Source of the DNA: Planctomycetota bacterium
Lineage (GTDB): Bacteria > Planctomycetota > Phycisphaerae > WQYP01
Reading direction: 5' to 3'
Length of the DNA stretch: 64,000 nucleotides
Assembly (NCBI GenBank): GCA_021790385.1
Contig: JAJYDW010000001.1
Location: 62,001-126,000 of the forward strand
Positions 34,734 to 43,860 of the stretch are shown here, in pieces. Every line of letters starts with the position of its first letter. The first letter of the stretch is position 1. Made by a program: the position numbers and the translations under genes. A model generated the notes under the pieces. It ran no database searches and was not told where the DNA came from. It worked only from the letters and a program-made list of their open reading frames with translations.

Positions 34734-35396
34734 AAAAAACTCCTTTTCTTAAAATGCTCGGCCATCCAAGCCTGCGGCTACGCCGCCGCAGACTGATGCC
34801 ACTGATTCATGCAGATTGTTGGCCCGTACCATGGTTATCGGTACGTTGGCCTTTAGTTTCATGTTCAAATTTTCGTTGTGCGAATTCATACATCAGTTTC
34901 CGCTTCACTGTGTTCAGGAGCATTAGCTCTTGTCCAAACAATCAACGGGCAAAATCCGCGCAGCCAGGCCAAGCAAACGGGCCTTCCCGGTTATTCAGAT
35001 GCCTGGGTCCATCAGGCTGCGTTTCAACTACGATTTACCCTTTGCGGAATGGACCCCGTTTACTCCTAGAGTGCGACATGCCACTGTCACACCCTTGTGT
35101 TGCCTTTTGGCATTATCGGTCTGAAGAGTCCGGGAAAAACAATTTTTTATACCCGCACCGTTCAGATTGACCAGTTGGAAGCATATCAAGCTTGGTTAAG
35201 ATTGCAAGTGCCTACGATTAAGAAGTGTTTAATAACCAGTTCAATCGTAAGCGCTTGCGCTGCAAAAACTATAAAAATAAAGGAAAATAAGCTTATATTG
35301 CAGGCAAATCGAATAATAATACGCTTAAATACGGCGAATGCGAAAAAAAATTAATCGTTTTTACGAAATTTATTTATATTTGCCTCGAATAGACAT
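34734..35396. other. Intergenic region with AT-rich block
   Basis: About 660 bp between the porin start and the glycogen synthase stop (both minus strand), so it should hold the porin promoter. From about 35200 to 35396 it is strikingly AT-rich compared with the surroundings, with A-tracts and T-tracts. A plus-strand frame of 85 codons (35097-35354) crosses it but looks non-coding. No repeat family member is seen. Confidence 0.5.
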
Positions 35397-37478
35397 TTAT
35401 TCAGTGCTTAGTCGCCTGGCCAAGGCCAGGCGGTGAGCTTGCGTGTAGTGAATGATAAGATTGTTCCAATCAAAATATTCGCTTAACCGCTCTACGCGGT
35501 TACGCAGTTCCACCCTGGCGCGGCGGTCCTTAAGTGCGAAGTTGAAGAGAATTTCAGTTAGTTGATGGGCCGCTGGATCAAAATCCACGGTTCGCCGGTT
35601 AACCACAAAAAGTCCGTTGGCGGCCGGATCGGGAATGTGACTTAGTACATAACTGCCAAAACCGGCCAAATCGCTGGTAATAGCTGGCACACCACTGGCG
35701 ACACATTCCATGGGGGTGTATCCCCATGGTTCATAATAGCTGGGAAACACGCCCATATGGCAGCCACGAATGAACTGATCGTAGTCCAACGCGATCAAGG
35801 GAGACGTTGCAGAAAGAAAATCGGGATGGAAAACCACTTTGACTGGATCATCCTTGGCGTTAAAAAGCCGGCAGGCCCGCAGTTGCTGCAACACCGAATC
35901 GTGGGCATCATCCCAGAGATCGTGGGTAACAATGGACGGCTGCTTCCATGTGCGCCAGGCGTGCATGCCACGTTTAAGGCGTACCACCGCTTCTTCGGGC
36001 AGAAGTTCGGCGGAGCCGGGCAGTCGGCCCAGGCTCACGGCGGTAAGTAACGCCTCGCCCATATCACGGGATACGTGTTCGCAACTGAGTTTAAGTTCGT
36101 CGAACATGGCTTGACTTTTGAGCACATCCACGTTGATGGATTTATACGGGGCTCTGGTGATGATAAACGCCACCATGGTCACCGGCACATTGCCGGTTTT
36201 AAGCCAGTGGTTGAGGCGGGCCAGGGCTTCAATAAACAAGTTGATGCCCTTGTTGTTGTATTCATAGCGGCCGCTGATAAATACGTACAATGTGCGGTCC
36301 AGATCGAAACTGTAGGAAGGAAAAAAGTGCCCCGCGACAAAGGTGTGAATCGCTTCTTTATACTCCTTGTGGAGATTTTGAAACTCGTGCAGGGCGGAAA
36401 ACTTCTGAATGTTAAGTCCGTTGGGCGTAATCACATCCGGCTTGCGGCCCAGCATTTTTTCCGCTTCCAAAGCCGTTACATCCGATACGGTCGTGAAGGT
36501 ATCGGCGCAGTGGGCCGCGCCGCGCTCCACGCAATACCGTGGATAAATGGCATATTGCCCCGCAGCATGATCCGGATTGATCAGGTCTATTTTGGCGTAA
36601 AAATCAGAGTTATCCGTGCACAGGTAGCGGCCTAAAAGCGTGGCGTGCGTGGTAAATACGGTGGCCACGGGCAATTTCAGATACCGCACCCGCATGAGTC
36701 CCAGTCCCGCCATCCATTCATGGAAATGGGCGATGATGGGCCGCGTGCCGGCGATGACCTTGGAGAGTTCCTGCAGAAATATGCCGGTTACAAACCCGAA
36801 GGCAATCACGTTGTTCATATCGCCATCCTGGTCCGGCGATTGAATATGATGGTCTGTCCACAGCATGTACTTGAACTCGCCCAGGCGCGCAAACGCCGCC
36901 TGATAGTCCAGTAGAATAACCTGGGGCCGGCCTGCCACCAGCCAGTGCCCGAAATGGGCGCGCACATTGAGTTCCCCCAGACGCCGCATGGTTTCGGCCA
37001 GATGCGGGGGTGGAGCGGCCGCCTCAAATTCCACCGCGCTGGTATCGGCATTGTACGGCCCAACCAGGCAGTAACGGTCTGCCCAGGCACTGACCATATT
37101 GGCGGCCTTGGACCGCATCACAGTATAAATACCGCCCAGTTGCCAGCACACTTCCCAGGCGACTTCAAAAAGCAGCGGTTGGCTTTCATCAGGCTGATCA
37201 ATGCGGGTGGTGCGCGGACGGATCACAATTTTGGGTGGCGGGGGGTATGTTGCCGGCGACCGGTGTTCCATCGGCGTGGTGGTGCGGGGGGCCGGCAGGG
37301 CAAAGGGATCCGCTTTTCCAGCGCCAGGCGGCGATGCATTCGCCGCAGCACCGGATGGTGCCGCCGACGATGGCCCGCGTTGGTCCGAATGGTCGATTTC
37401 AGTTAGCGCTCTGGGCGGCGGGGATGGATGAAGCCCGCGTTGTGTGCTTTTGCGCCCCGTTCTTTTAGATTGCGACAT
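35397..37478 (-). CDS. Glycogen synthase, eukaryotic GT3 type
   Basis: A 693-residue glycosyltransferase family 3 enzyme that elongates alpha-1,4-glucan. The first ~100 residues are Pro/Ala/Arg-rich and look disordered. The core then follows animal and yeast glycogen synthase: FEVAWEVCWQLGGIYTV, HFHEWMAGLGL, TTHATLLGRYLCTDN, ERGAAHCADTFTTVSD, GRYEYNNKGINLFIEALARL and the nucleotide-sugar site YYEPWGYTPMECVASGVPAI. The C-terminal helix (RRARVELRNRVERLSEYFDW) resembles the arginine helix that binds glucose-6-phosphate in the eukaryotic enzymes. Bacterial GlgA (GT5) lacks these features. GGAG is 5 bp before the ATG. Endonuclease III lies 72 bp upstream on the same strand. Confidence 0.93.
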   Translation of the reverse strand: MSQSKRTGRKSTQRGLHPSPPPRALTEIDHSDQRGPSSAAPSGAAANASPPGAGKADPFALPAPRTTTPMEHRSPATYPPPPKIVIRPRTTRIDQPDESQPLLFEVAWEVCWQLGGIYTVMRSKAANMVSAWADRYCLVGPYNADTSAVEFEAAAPPPHLAETMRRLGELNVRAHFGHWLVAGRPQVILLDYQAAFARLGEFKYMLWTDHHIQSPDQDGDMNNVIAFGFVTGIFLQELSKVIAGTRPIIAHFHEWMAGLGLMRVRYLKLPVATVFTTHATLLGRYLCTDNSDFYAKIDLINPDHAAGQYAIYPRYCVERGAAHCADTFTTVSDVTALEAEKMLGRKPDVITPNGLNIQKFSALHEFQNLHKEYKEAIHTFVAGHFFPSYSFDLDRTLYVFISGRYEYNNKGINLFIEALARLNHWLKTGNVPVTMVAFIITRAPYKSINVDVLKSQAMFDELKLSCEHVSRDMGEALLTAVSLGRLPGSAELLPEEAVVRLKRGMHAWRTWKQPSIVTHDLWDDAHDSVLQQLRACRLFNAKDDPVKVVFHPDFLSATSPLIALDYDQFIRGCHMGVFPSYYEPWGYTPMECVASGVPAITSDLAGFGSYVLSHIPDPAANGLFVVNRRTVDFDPAAHQLTEILFNFALKDRRARVELRNRVERLSEYFDWNNLIIHYTQAHRLALARRLSTE

Positions 37479-37550
37479 GGTATCTCCGCCATTTTAACTG
37501 CAGGTGGCCTGGCCTTCGCCGGACCTGCAGGTGCATCAAGGGTTCCTATT

Positions 37551-38300
37551 CTACCGGTGTGCGCGCTTTTTGGGCATCACACGACGCCCGGCTTTCCGTT
37601 TGCCTGCCCGTTGGCCGGTTTTTGCCCCGCGGACCCTGGAAGCTTCGGACAGGATCGGTGCCGACGGGCATGGGCTGCTGATGGGGCAATCGACGCAGCG
37701 CGGATTCCGGGCAGTGCAGTACGTTCGGCCATGGGCAATGAGCAGATGAGAAAACAGCGCCCAGAGATGCTGTGGAACCAGCCGCATCAGGTCTTTTTCC
37801 ACTTTTTCAGGATCGGTATGCTGGGACAGCTCCAGGCGGCGGGCGATCCTGCCCACGTGCGTATCCACCACGATGCCGCAATTTTTCCCAAAGGCGTTGC
37901 CAAGCACGACATTGGCGGTCTTTCGGCCCACGCCGCGCAGACTCGTCAGTTCTTCCATCGTCTGCGGCACCTGCCCGCTATAGCGGGCGATGATATCCCT
38001 GGCGGTTTGTTGAATGGCGCGGGCCTTGCTGCGGAAAAAGCCGGTGCTCTGGATGATCTTTTCAATTTCGGCCGGCTCGGCTTCGGCCAGGGCTTGGACA
38101 TCGGGAAATCGCTTAAAAAGTCGCGGCGTAACCATGTTCACGCGGACATCAGTGCATTGCGCTGAAAGAATGGTGGCCACCAGCAATTGCAGCGGATCGG
38201 CATAGTGCAGGGCGCAGTGGGCCTCGGGAAAAGTTTCGCGCAGACGGGCGATGATGGTGTCGCAGCGGGTTTTTCTTTGGTCAGGCTTATCCAGCTCCAT
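37551..38300 (-). CDS. nth: Endonuclease III
   Basis: A 249-residue base-excision repair DNA glycosylase/AP lyase for oxidised pyrimidines. The helix-hairpin-helix SLRGVGRKTANVVL carries the catalytic lysine, and VDTHVGRIARR the catalytic aspartate. The 4Fe-4S cluster cysteines have the correct spacing C-x6-C-x2-C-x5-C in CTARNPRCVDCPISSPC. A ~30-residue basic tail (ending PKKRAHR) extends beyond the usual C-terminus. ATG 38300 has GGAG 5 bp upstream. The upstream membrane-protein gene ends 12 bp away, so both share a transcript. Confidence 0.95.
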   Translation of the reverse strand: MELDKPDQRKTRCDTIIARLRETFPEAHCALHYADPLQLLVATILSAQCTDVRVNMVTPRLFKRFPDVQALAEAEPAEIEKIIQSTGFFRSKARAIQQTARDIIARYSGQVPQTMEELTSLRGVGRKTANVVLGNAFGKNCGIVVDTHVGRIARRLELSQHTDPEKVEKDLMRLVPQHLWALFSHLLIAHGRTYCTARNPRCVDCPISSPCPSAPILSEASRVRGAKTGQRAGKRKAGRRVMPKKRAHR

Positions 38301-38312
38301 AGGCACTCCAAA

Positions 38313-38924
38313 TCATGCGTGCGGGCTTGCCGGGGACGGAGTATGGTCGGGCACCGCCGGTACCAGAAATTGCCGCCTGGTGGGTTGGCTGATGCCCCAC
38401 GCCGAAACCACCAGCATGAGCAAAAGCAGCCCGATTTCGCTGACACCCAGGGTCTCGCTGGTCCGGTGCAGTTGCCAGAAAATCTGCTGATGCACCCGGG
38501 CCATGGCCGGGTGGGCATCAACATTGGCGATCCATTGATAATGCTGGCGGTGAATGGCCGGCGAAATAATGAAAATATCATACACCGAGATTAACAGCAG
38601 CAGCACCGCCAGAATCAGGCGCAGCCAAACCCAGATATTCAGCAGATTCAGGTGCAGTGCCATCTGAGCAAAAATCGCCAGAAACATCAATGCCAGGCAG
38701 ACAACTTCCACGACGTTGAAAGCCTGCAGGATGCGGCCAAAGATCAGGCCGGCCAGTTGCCGCGACTGGTTCAGATGCGCGCTCATGCCCGCCACGTGCA
38801 CACTGGTATGGCCGAGGATGGAAAAAAGCTGCCAGGCCACAATACCGCCCAGCGTCGCGAGTCCGCCAAGGTAGATGGACAACCCCAGCCAGAAGATCAC
38901 CTGCGTCATGCGGAAAGCGGACAT
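38313..38924 (-). CDS. DUF4149-like membrane protein
   Basis: A 203-residue protein with four hydrophobic helices (VIFWLGLSIYLGGLATLGGIV, VVEVVCLALMFLAIFAQMAL, WLRLILAVLLLLISVYDIF and GLLLLMLVVSAWGIS). The first helix pattern (WLGLSIYLGGL) and overall length recall DUF4149/TMEM205-type proteins of unknown role. The C-terminus is Pro-rich. It is 12 bp upstream of nth on the same strand. No strong ribosome site is visible. Confidence 0.65.
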   Translation of the reverse strand: MSAFRMTQVIFWLGLSIYLGGLATLGGIVAWQLFSILGHTSVHVAGMSAHLNQSRQLAGLIFGRILQAFNVVEVVCLALMFLAIFAQMALHLNLLNIWVWLRLILAVLLLLISVYDIFIISPAIHRQHYQWIANVDAHPAMARVHQQIFWQLHRTSETLGVSEIGLLLLMLVVSAWGISQPTRRQFLVPAVPDHTPSPASPHA

Positions 38925-39026
38925 TTTGCTTCATTCCAATGCCGGCATCTGTTCTTGCGCCGGACAGGGTTTATTTTAGCCGAAGCGGGCGATGGCTGCT
39001 ATTGGCGGGGGTATTGCATGGCGCGT

Positions 39027-39062
39027 AAAAAGCCGGCGGGGCTTTTTCAAGGCCCCGCCGGC
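39027..39062 (-). terminator. Rho-independent terminator of the second porin
   Basis: A perfect 11-bp stem (GCCGGCGGGGC at 39032-39042 with GCCCCGCCGGC at 39052-39062, loop of 9) followed on the minus strand by TTTTT (39027-39031). It begins 32 bp after the porin stop. Confidence 0.9.
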
Positions 39063-39094
39063 GGTTGCAACTGCAACTGTAGAAGGTGTGGCGA

Positions 39095-40516
39095 TCAAAA
39101 TGTGTAGATCGCATCGATACCGAAGGTGGTTTGGTAATGCTTGCCGTTGGTCAGCACACCATGATCCGCCATGTCAAAGCGCAGTTCCGGGCGGAAGTAG
39201 AAGTTTTTGCTCAGGCTGCCATTGGGGAATGGGGTGATCTTGGTGCCGAGCGTAATTTCACCATACTGCACCGTGGTTCCGGCCGGAGGCGGGTTATAGT
39301 CGAAGGCGTCCATGGTAAAGCCGGCACCATCGTAGTAGTACTCTTCGCGGGCGTTGAGCTGCACGTAGTTGTTGACAGTGTAGCTTTGATACAGGGCTTC
39401 GCTGAGCCAGCCGGCGGATTGGCCGTTGCTGGCATTGCCGGCGCCATCGTAGCCGATGGTGGTATCCGACACCAGGGTCAGATTGTTGCCGAGGATGGGA
39501 GGCGTATAAGTGATGAGCGGCTCAACCACCGTGCGGTAATGGCCGTTATCGCCATTGTTTTGCGGGCCGGTGGAGAGGTTCACCGTCGCGGTCCACTGGG
39601 AATTAGGGGTGTAGGTTACCGCGCCGAGAAAATCCACGGAACTGTTGTTGTCGCGCAGGGCCTGATTCCAGCCCCGGGTTATGCCGGCGTAGAAAGTCCA
39701 CGTGCTGTTGGGCACGTATTCTGCAAGCACCCCGGTCTGGGTAAAGGGGATGCCCATGCCGAAGGCAAATGAATGGGAGTAGAAATAGTTGGTGGTAGGA
39801 TTGATGGTTTCTTCGCCCAGCAACGTTACAAACGTGCCGGCTTTGAACTTGACATCACCTGCACCGCCCAGATGCACAGCCAGCGTAAGGTACGCCTGTT
39901 CCAGGTCGAATTGGTACAGGGGATCCTGGATGGCGCTGGTAACAGCGCTGCCTTGGGTAGCCCAACTGTGGTAAAAATTCAGACCATTGGCATGAATATT
40001 GTCGGCGGTGGCAGCGTCATAGCCGTACAGCCATTCTACCTTGCCACCGATAGCCCAGCCGCGTTTGAGATAGCTCGGATCGGAAAGATTGATGGCTCGG
40101 GCCACCGTAAGATCCAACTGGTCCATCTGGAGATGATTGCCGTACTCGGTATCAAAGACGCGATCGGGGATAACCCCGCCGGCCGGCCGGCCGCTCAAAT
40201 CGGACGTGTAACCCGCCTCGACGTAACCGTAGATGTTGAGTCCAGCGGTTTGCAGATCCTCGCCGATAGTCGAGCCGTTCCAATCCGGCATTTTATCCAG
40301 CGAATACATCAGCAGCGGATTGGTATCGGGGGCTGGTGCGGGCGTGGCTGGCGCCATCGGTGCCGTGGTGCTGTCCAAACTGACCGTCGTATCCGCGGCG
40401 GAAATGGCGGTGCCGCCAGTGGCGCGAACTGAAGCCGGGCCGGACAACATCATTCCGGCAGCCGCCATGGCCGCAGCCACAGCCAAGGTAAACTTGAGGG
40501 TGCGTTGGTGGGTCAT
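39095..40516 (-). CDS. Outer-membrane beta-barrel porin, paralogue 2
   Basis: A 473-residue paralogue of the porin at 33252-34733, with the same architecture: signal peptide (LAVAAAMAAAGMMLSGPASV), a Pro/Ala/Thr linker, then a barrel from LNIYGYVEAGYTSDL to TTFGIDAIYTF. Shared blocks include DNIHANGLNFYHSW, FDLEQAYLTLAV, FYSHSFAFGMGIPFTQTGVL and TPFPNGSLSKNFYFRPELR. AAGGAG lies 6 bp before ATG 40516. It has its own terminator. Solute unknown. Confidence 0.86.
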   Translation of the reverse strand: MTHQRTLKFTLAVAAAMAAAGMMLSGPASVRATGGTAISAADTTVSLDSTTAPMAPATPAPAPDTNPLLMYSLDKMPDWNGSTIGEDLQTAGLNIYGYVEAGYTSDLSGRPAGGVIPDRVFDTEYGNHLQMDQLDLTVARAINLSDPSYLKRGWAIGGKVEWLYGYDAATADNIHANGLNFYHSWATQGSAVTSAIQDPLYQFDLEQAYLTLAVHLGGAGDVKFKAGTFVTLLGEETINPTTNYFYSHSFAFGMGIPFTQTGVLAEYVPNSTWTFYAGITRGWNQALRDNNSSVDFLGAVTYTPNSQWTATVNLSTGPQNNGDNGHYRTVVEPLITYTPPILGNNLTLVSDTTIGYDGAGNASNGQSAGWLSEALYQSYTVNNYVQLNAREEYYYDGAGFTMDAFDYNPPPAGTTVQYGEITLGTKITPFPNGSLSKNFYFRPELRFDMADHGVLTNGKHYQTTFGIDAIYTF

Positions 40517-40765
40517 TGAAAACTCCTTAAAAAAATAACACAAAACCACACGCTGCGGGAATGTAAAGGCAAATGGTATGCCAATGGCCCCAAAAGTGCC
40601 AGGATTGCAAAATTGGCCCGTAAAGGAGGCTGGCAGTGCCTGTGGAATGGTTAAGGTTTGATGAGCTTGGGAAACTTTGCTTATAAAATAGGCAATCTGG
40701 TGCTGGCGGTGGGTACGGGGCCGGGGAAAAAATTACTTTCCACTTTCCGGCTGGCTCTTTGGGCC

Positions 40766-40790
40766 ACAGGGCGAGGGCTGCGGCCCGTAA
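40766..40790 (+). repeat. Fragment of the long dispersed repeat
   Basis: ACAGGGCGAGGGCTGCGGCC followed by CGTAA matches the outer edge of the copy at 13409 on its minus strand (ACAGGGCGCGGGCTGCGGCC followed by CGCAA). Confidence 0.5.
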
Positions 40791-40861
40791 GACGGGAGTC
40801 GGGGGACGGGAGTTGGGAGTTTGGCGATTCAACACGAAATATCTCCTACAAACGAGACACG

Positions 40862-40903
40862 AAGCGGTCAGTGATCAGCATTCAGCGGTCAGCTTTCAGT
40901 GAT
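40862..40903 (+). repeat. CAGCGGTCAG repeat family E, copy 1
   Basis: Imperfect tandem units of about 8-11 bp built from GATCAGCATTCAGCGGTCAG and CTTTCAGTGATT. Similar arrays occur at 43807, 55889 and 56431, all intergenic. Confidence 0.5.
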
Positions 40904-41188
40904 TGGCGGAGGCAAGATTGTCAAGATTATTAAGGTTATCAAGATTATCATACATATTTAACAGGAGGCATATTTGAACCACAGGGGACCCAGGGGGCGC
41001 GGGTGGCGAATGTCCTATGCAAGTGGAGTGCGGGCCGTTGCCTCAATGGGAGAGGATTTTCACCGCGGAGATACCGTAATTTTCATTTTTTAGTGAATTC
41101 ATATTCATCATGTTTTCCAACATACAAGATAAACGGATTTCAGATTTGAAATTTCAGAGTTAAAGATGCACGGAGCGGGTGGTGGTTG

Positions 41189-41235
41189 GTTGGGGAAAAC
41201 CGCTGGGATAAACCCAGCGGTTCGCGTGGGGAACG
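41189..41235 (+). repeat. Hairpin repeat family B, copy 1
   Basis: Contains a perfect 10-bp inverted repeat, AACCGCTGGG, loop ATAAA, CCCAGCGGTT (41198-41222), preceded by TGGGGAA and followed by TCGCGTGGGG. The same element occurs at 56249-56295 with matching flanks. Confidence 0.7.
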
Positions 41236-41358
41236 GACACAGTGCTGCACGGCTACAGACAGGGATGTCTGTGCTACCCGGACGATTGCCGCCAAAACTC
41301 TGGCCGCGGTATGATGCCCCCGCGGTAAATACTGCACCGGCATCAGGATTGGGTTGCC

Positions 41359-43791
41359 ATGCTCTTACGGTCTGGTCAATGGAATTTTCCCATACGCCCG
41401 GTGCTGCTTATGCTGGCTCCGGCCACGGCAATTTGCGTGGTAACTCCGCATACAATAGCGCAAGGTGCTCTGGACAATAGACCAGCCCAGCATGCAGCGT
41501 TGTCGCCGCACTTACCCGTTGGCCAGACGCTCACCGGTGGATTGAAATTAACGCCCCGCGTACGCAGCCTGCAGGTAATCGGGGCGATTGACCATGGCGT
41601 AAAATATCTGCTGGCCCATGAGGATAGAACCACCCTGTGGGAAGGCTTTTGGCCCAATGACCCCAAGGCCCACACCAGCGGAAAAAGTCAGTTCCCGCGG
41701 CAATTCGGCGGTGAAACTGCATTGGTAACCCAGGCTCTGCTGGATGTGGGCCAGAGTTTGCATCTGCCGGCGCTGAACATCTATGCCCCGCCGCTGCGGC
41801 GAGCCATTCACTTTTTGGCCACACTGCATCCGCAATCCACTTATGTGGCGTCATTTCAGGCCAATGCCATGGCCTTGCTGCCGGCCAAACCACAATACCT
41901 GCGCGTGCTCAAGATGGATGCCCGGTACCTGCGTCAGGCTATGAATCACGACGGAGCCTACACGTATTGGATTATTCCGCATTACCCTGGTTTCCGGCGG
42001 CCCCGGAATTTATGGGATAATTCCAACAGCCAGTACGGCGTACTGGGGTTGTGGGCCTGTGCGCATCAGGGGATTATTATTCCGCATAGCTATTGGCTGC
42101 GTGCGGCGCGGCATTGGCGCAGCGCCCAGAGTTTTTCCGGGGCCTGGGGTTACAGCAGTTCCAAGCCCATCCACCGGTCGCTCACCCCCTGGCGGGCCGC
42201 CGATTTTACTCCCGCCGGGCTGGCCAGCCTGCTGATTTGTGATGAATTCATTCACCAGCAGCCCACGCTTCAGCCCCAGCCGGATCAATATGTACAGCGC
42301 GGCCTGGCCTGGATTCACCGACACTTCACCGGTAAACTCCGCAGCCTGTATGAAATTTACAATTACGTGCGGCTGGGCCTGGCCTGCGGCCTGCAGACTT
42401 TTGCCGGGCACAACTGGTATGATGATTTTGCGAGGCATCTGGTGCGGGTGCAGTGCCGCGACGGCAGTTGGAAGGGGCACTTTATCGGGGCGGATCGCAA
42501 CATAAGCACGGCCTATGCCCTGTTAACACTCGACCGCGGGCTGAACCCCATTTTCATCAGCAAGCTGCAGTACAACAAAAGGTACAGCGGTGCGTGGAAC
42601 GCCCGGCCGCGCGATGCCGCCAATTTTACCTCCTGGGTCAGCCGCACATTTGAAACGCCATTGAACTGGCAGGTGGTCAGTTTCAACACGCCGGTATCGG
42701 ATTGGCTCAATTCTCCGCTGCTGCTGATTACCGGCGATGCCGATCCGCATTTTACATCCGGCGATGTTCGCAAGCTGCGTCAATACCTTCATGCCGGCGG
42801 CATTATTCTGGCATCGTGTAACGGACGTTCCCCGTTGTTTCTAAAGGCCATGATTCACTGCGCTCTGCAAACCGTGCATCAGCGCTATTCAGTCCAGCCG
42901 CTTGCGGCGGCCGACGTGCTTTACCATATTCAGCCGTGGCTGCACTTCAAACGCAATGCGGGCCTGCTGGCCGTGAGCAATGGCGTGCGTTATCTGTGGA
43001 TCATCAGTCCGCTGGACCTGGGGGGCGTGTGGCAGACGCGGCAATTCAACCGCAAACGCGATTGGGAGATTCCCGCCAATTTGTATTTTTATGCCAATGG
43101 AAAAGGTGCGCTGTCCAACCGGCTGCATTCTCTGGCGGTGGCACCGTCAACCGGGTCCATACATCAGCAAATATCCGTAGCGCAGATTCAATATAAGGGT
43201 CTTTGGAATCCGGAGCCAGGGGCATGGCCACGCATGGCGGCTCTGGCGGCAGATACCCATGGGCTGAAGGTGCAGCTTTCACACGTGCTTCTCACAGGGC
43301 TGCACGCGGCCACGTGCGATCTGGCAGTGATTACCGGCACCGGGCACTTTACGTGGAGCCGCCCGCAGGTTGCCGCCCTTGGCCGCTACCTCCGGCATGG
43401 CGGGATGTTGCTGGGTGATGCTGCGGGAGGCAAGGCGCGCTTTACCGATTCATTCGTCAAGCTGATAAAATCGATTTTCCCGCACGTACCTTTGGTGCCG
43501 ATTCCACTGACAGCGTCGCTGCTGCGGGGCACATTCCCGGGAGGCACCAACCTTACGCACGTAAAATACCGCAAGTATGTGGCGGCGATGGACCGGCTGA
43601 AAACGCACCCCCACCTGCTGGGCATCAAATGGCATGGACGCTGGGCGGTGGTGTATTCGCAATATGACATCACCAGCGGCTTTCTGGGCACGCATACGTG
43701 GGGAATAAGAGGTTATGCTCCCTCATCCGCCCAGGCTTTGGCGGCGCAGATCATGTTCTACAATGAGGCTGGGCACCACCTGCCACATTGA
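41359..43791 (+). CDS. Toroid-repeat/DUF4159 exported protein
   Basis: An 810-residue protein. A signal peptide covers about residues 12-35 (RPVLLMLAPATAICVV). Residues ~65-420 contain helical toroid repeats of the prenyltransferase/squalene-cyclase fold (for example YGVLGLWACAHQG, WRSAQSFSGAWGYSS and YVRLGLACGLQTFAG). The C-terminal ~370 residues hold two Rossmann-like DUF4159 units: SPLLLITGDADPHFTSGDVRKL, split by HAGGIILASCNG, and CDLAVITGTGHFTWSRPQ, then RHGGMLLGDAAGG. It carries none of the acidic DxDD motif needed for cyclase catalysis, so a binding or scaffolding role is more likely. Such fusions are typical of planctomycetes and have no known function. Confidence 0.8.
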   Translation: MLLRSGQWNFPIRPVLLMLAPATAICVVTPHTIAQGALDNRPAQHAALSPHLPVGQTLTGGLKLTPRVRSLQVIGAIDHGVKYLLAHEDRTTLWEGFWPNDPKAHTSGKSQFPRQFGGETALVTQALLDVGQSLHLPALNIYAPPLRRAIHFLATLHPQSTYVASFQANAMALLPAKPQYLRVLKMDARYLRQAMNHDGAYTYWIIPHYPGFRRPRNLWDNSNSQYGVLGLWACAHQGIIIPHSYWLRAARHWRSAQSFSGAWGYSSSKPIHRSLTPWRAADFTPAGLASLLICDEFIHQQPTLQPQPDQYVQRGLAWIHRHFTGKLRSLYEIYNYVRLGLACGLQTFAGHNWYDDFARHLVRVQCRDGSWKGHFIGADRNISTAYALLTLDRGLNPIFISKLQYNKRYSGAWNARPRDAANFTSWVSRTFETPLNWQVVSFNTPVSDWLNSPLLLITGDADPHFTSGDVRKLRQYLHAGGIILASCNGRSPLFLKAMIHCALQTVHQRYSVQPLAAADVLYHIQPWLHFKRNAGLLAVSNGVRYLWIISPLDLGGVWQTRQFNRKRDWEIPANLYFYANGKGALSNRLHSLAVAPSTGSIHQQISVAQIQYKGLWNPEPGAWPRMAALAADTHGLKVQLSHVLLTGLHAATCDLAVITGTGHFTWSRPQVAALGRYLRHGGMLLGDAAGGKARFTDSFVKLIKSIFPHVPLVPIPLTASLLRGTFPGGTNLTHVKYRKYVAAMDRLKTHPHLLGIKWHGRWAVVYSQYDITSGFLGTHTWGIRGYAPSSAQALAAQIMFYNEAGHHLPH

Positions 43792-43806
43792 TGTGTCCCG
43801 GCACGT

Positions 43807-43850
43807 TGATCAGCGGTCAGCAGTTAGCGGTCAGCGATCAGCTTTCAACA
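43807..43850 (+). repeat. CAGCGGTCAG repeat family E, copy 2
   Basis: GATCAGCGGTCAGCAGTTAG followed by CGGTCAGCGATCAGCTTTCA: imperfect tandem units as in copy 1. It lies just after the DUF4159 stop. Confidence 0.55.
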
Positions 43851-43860
43851 AGCGGCGGGC

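Larger units (their letters stand above)
40517..41358. other. Repeat-rich divergent intergenic region
   Basis: About 840 bp between the divergent porin and DUF4159 genes. It contains a fragment of the long repeat (40766-40790), GGGAGT-type G-rich direct repeats around 40795-40822, a family E repeat (40862-40903) and a family B hairpin (41189-41235). No gene is seen. Confidence 0.6.

Noticed and set aside
35097..35354. 85-codon plus-strand frame in the AT-rich intergenic block
   Set aside because: Low-complexity Lys/Ile/Asn composition follows from the AT-rich DNA; no ribosome site or family resemblance.
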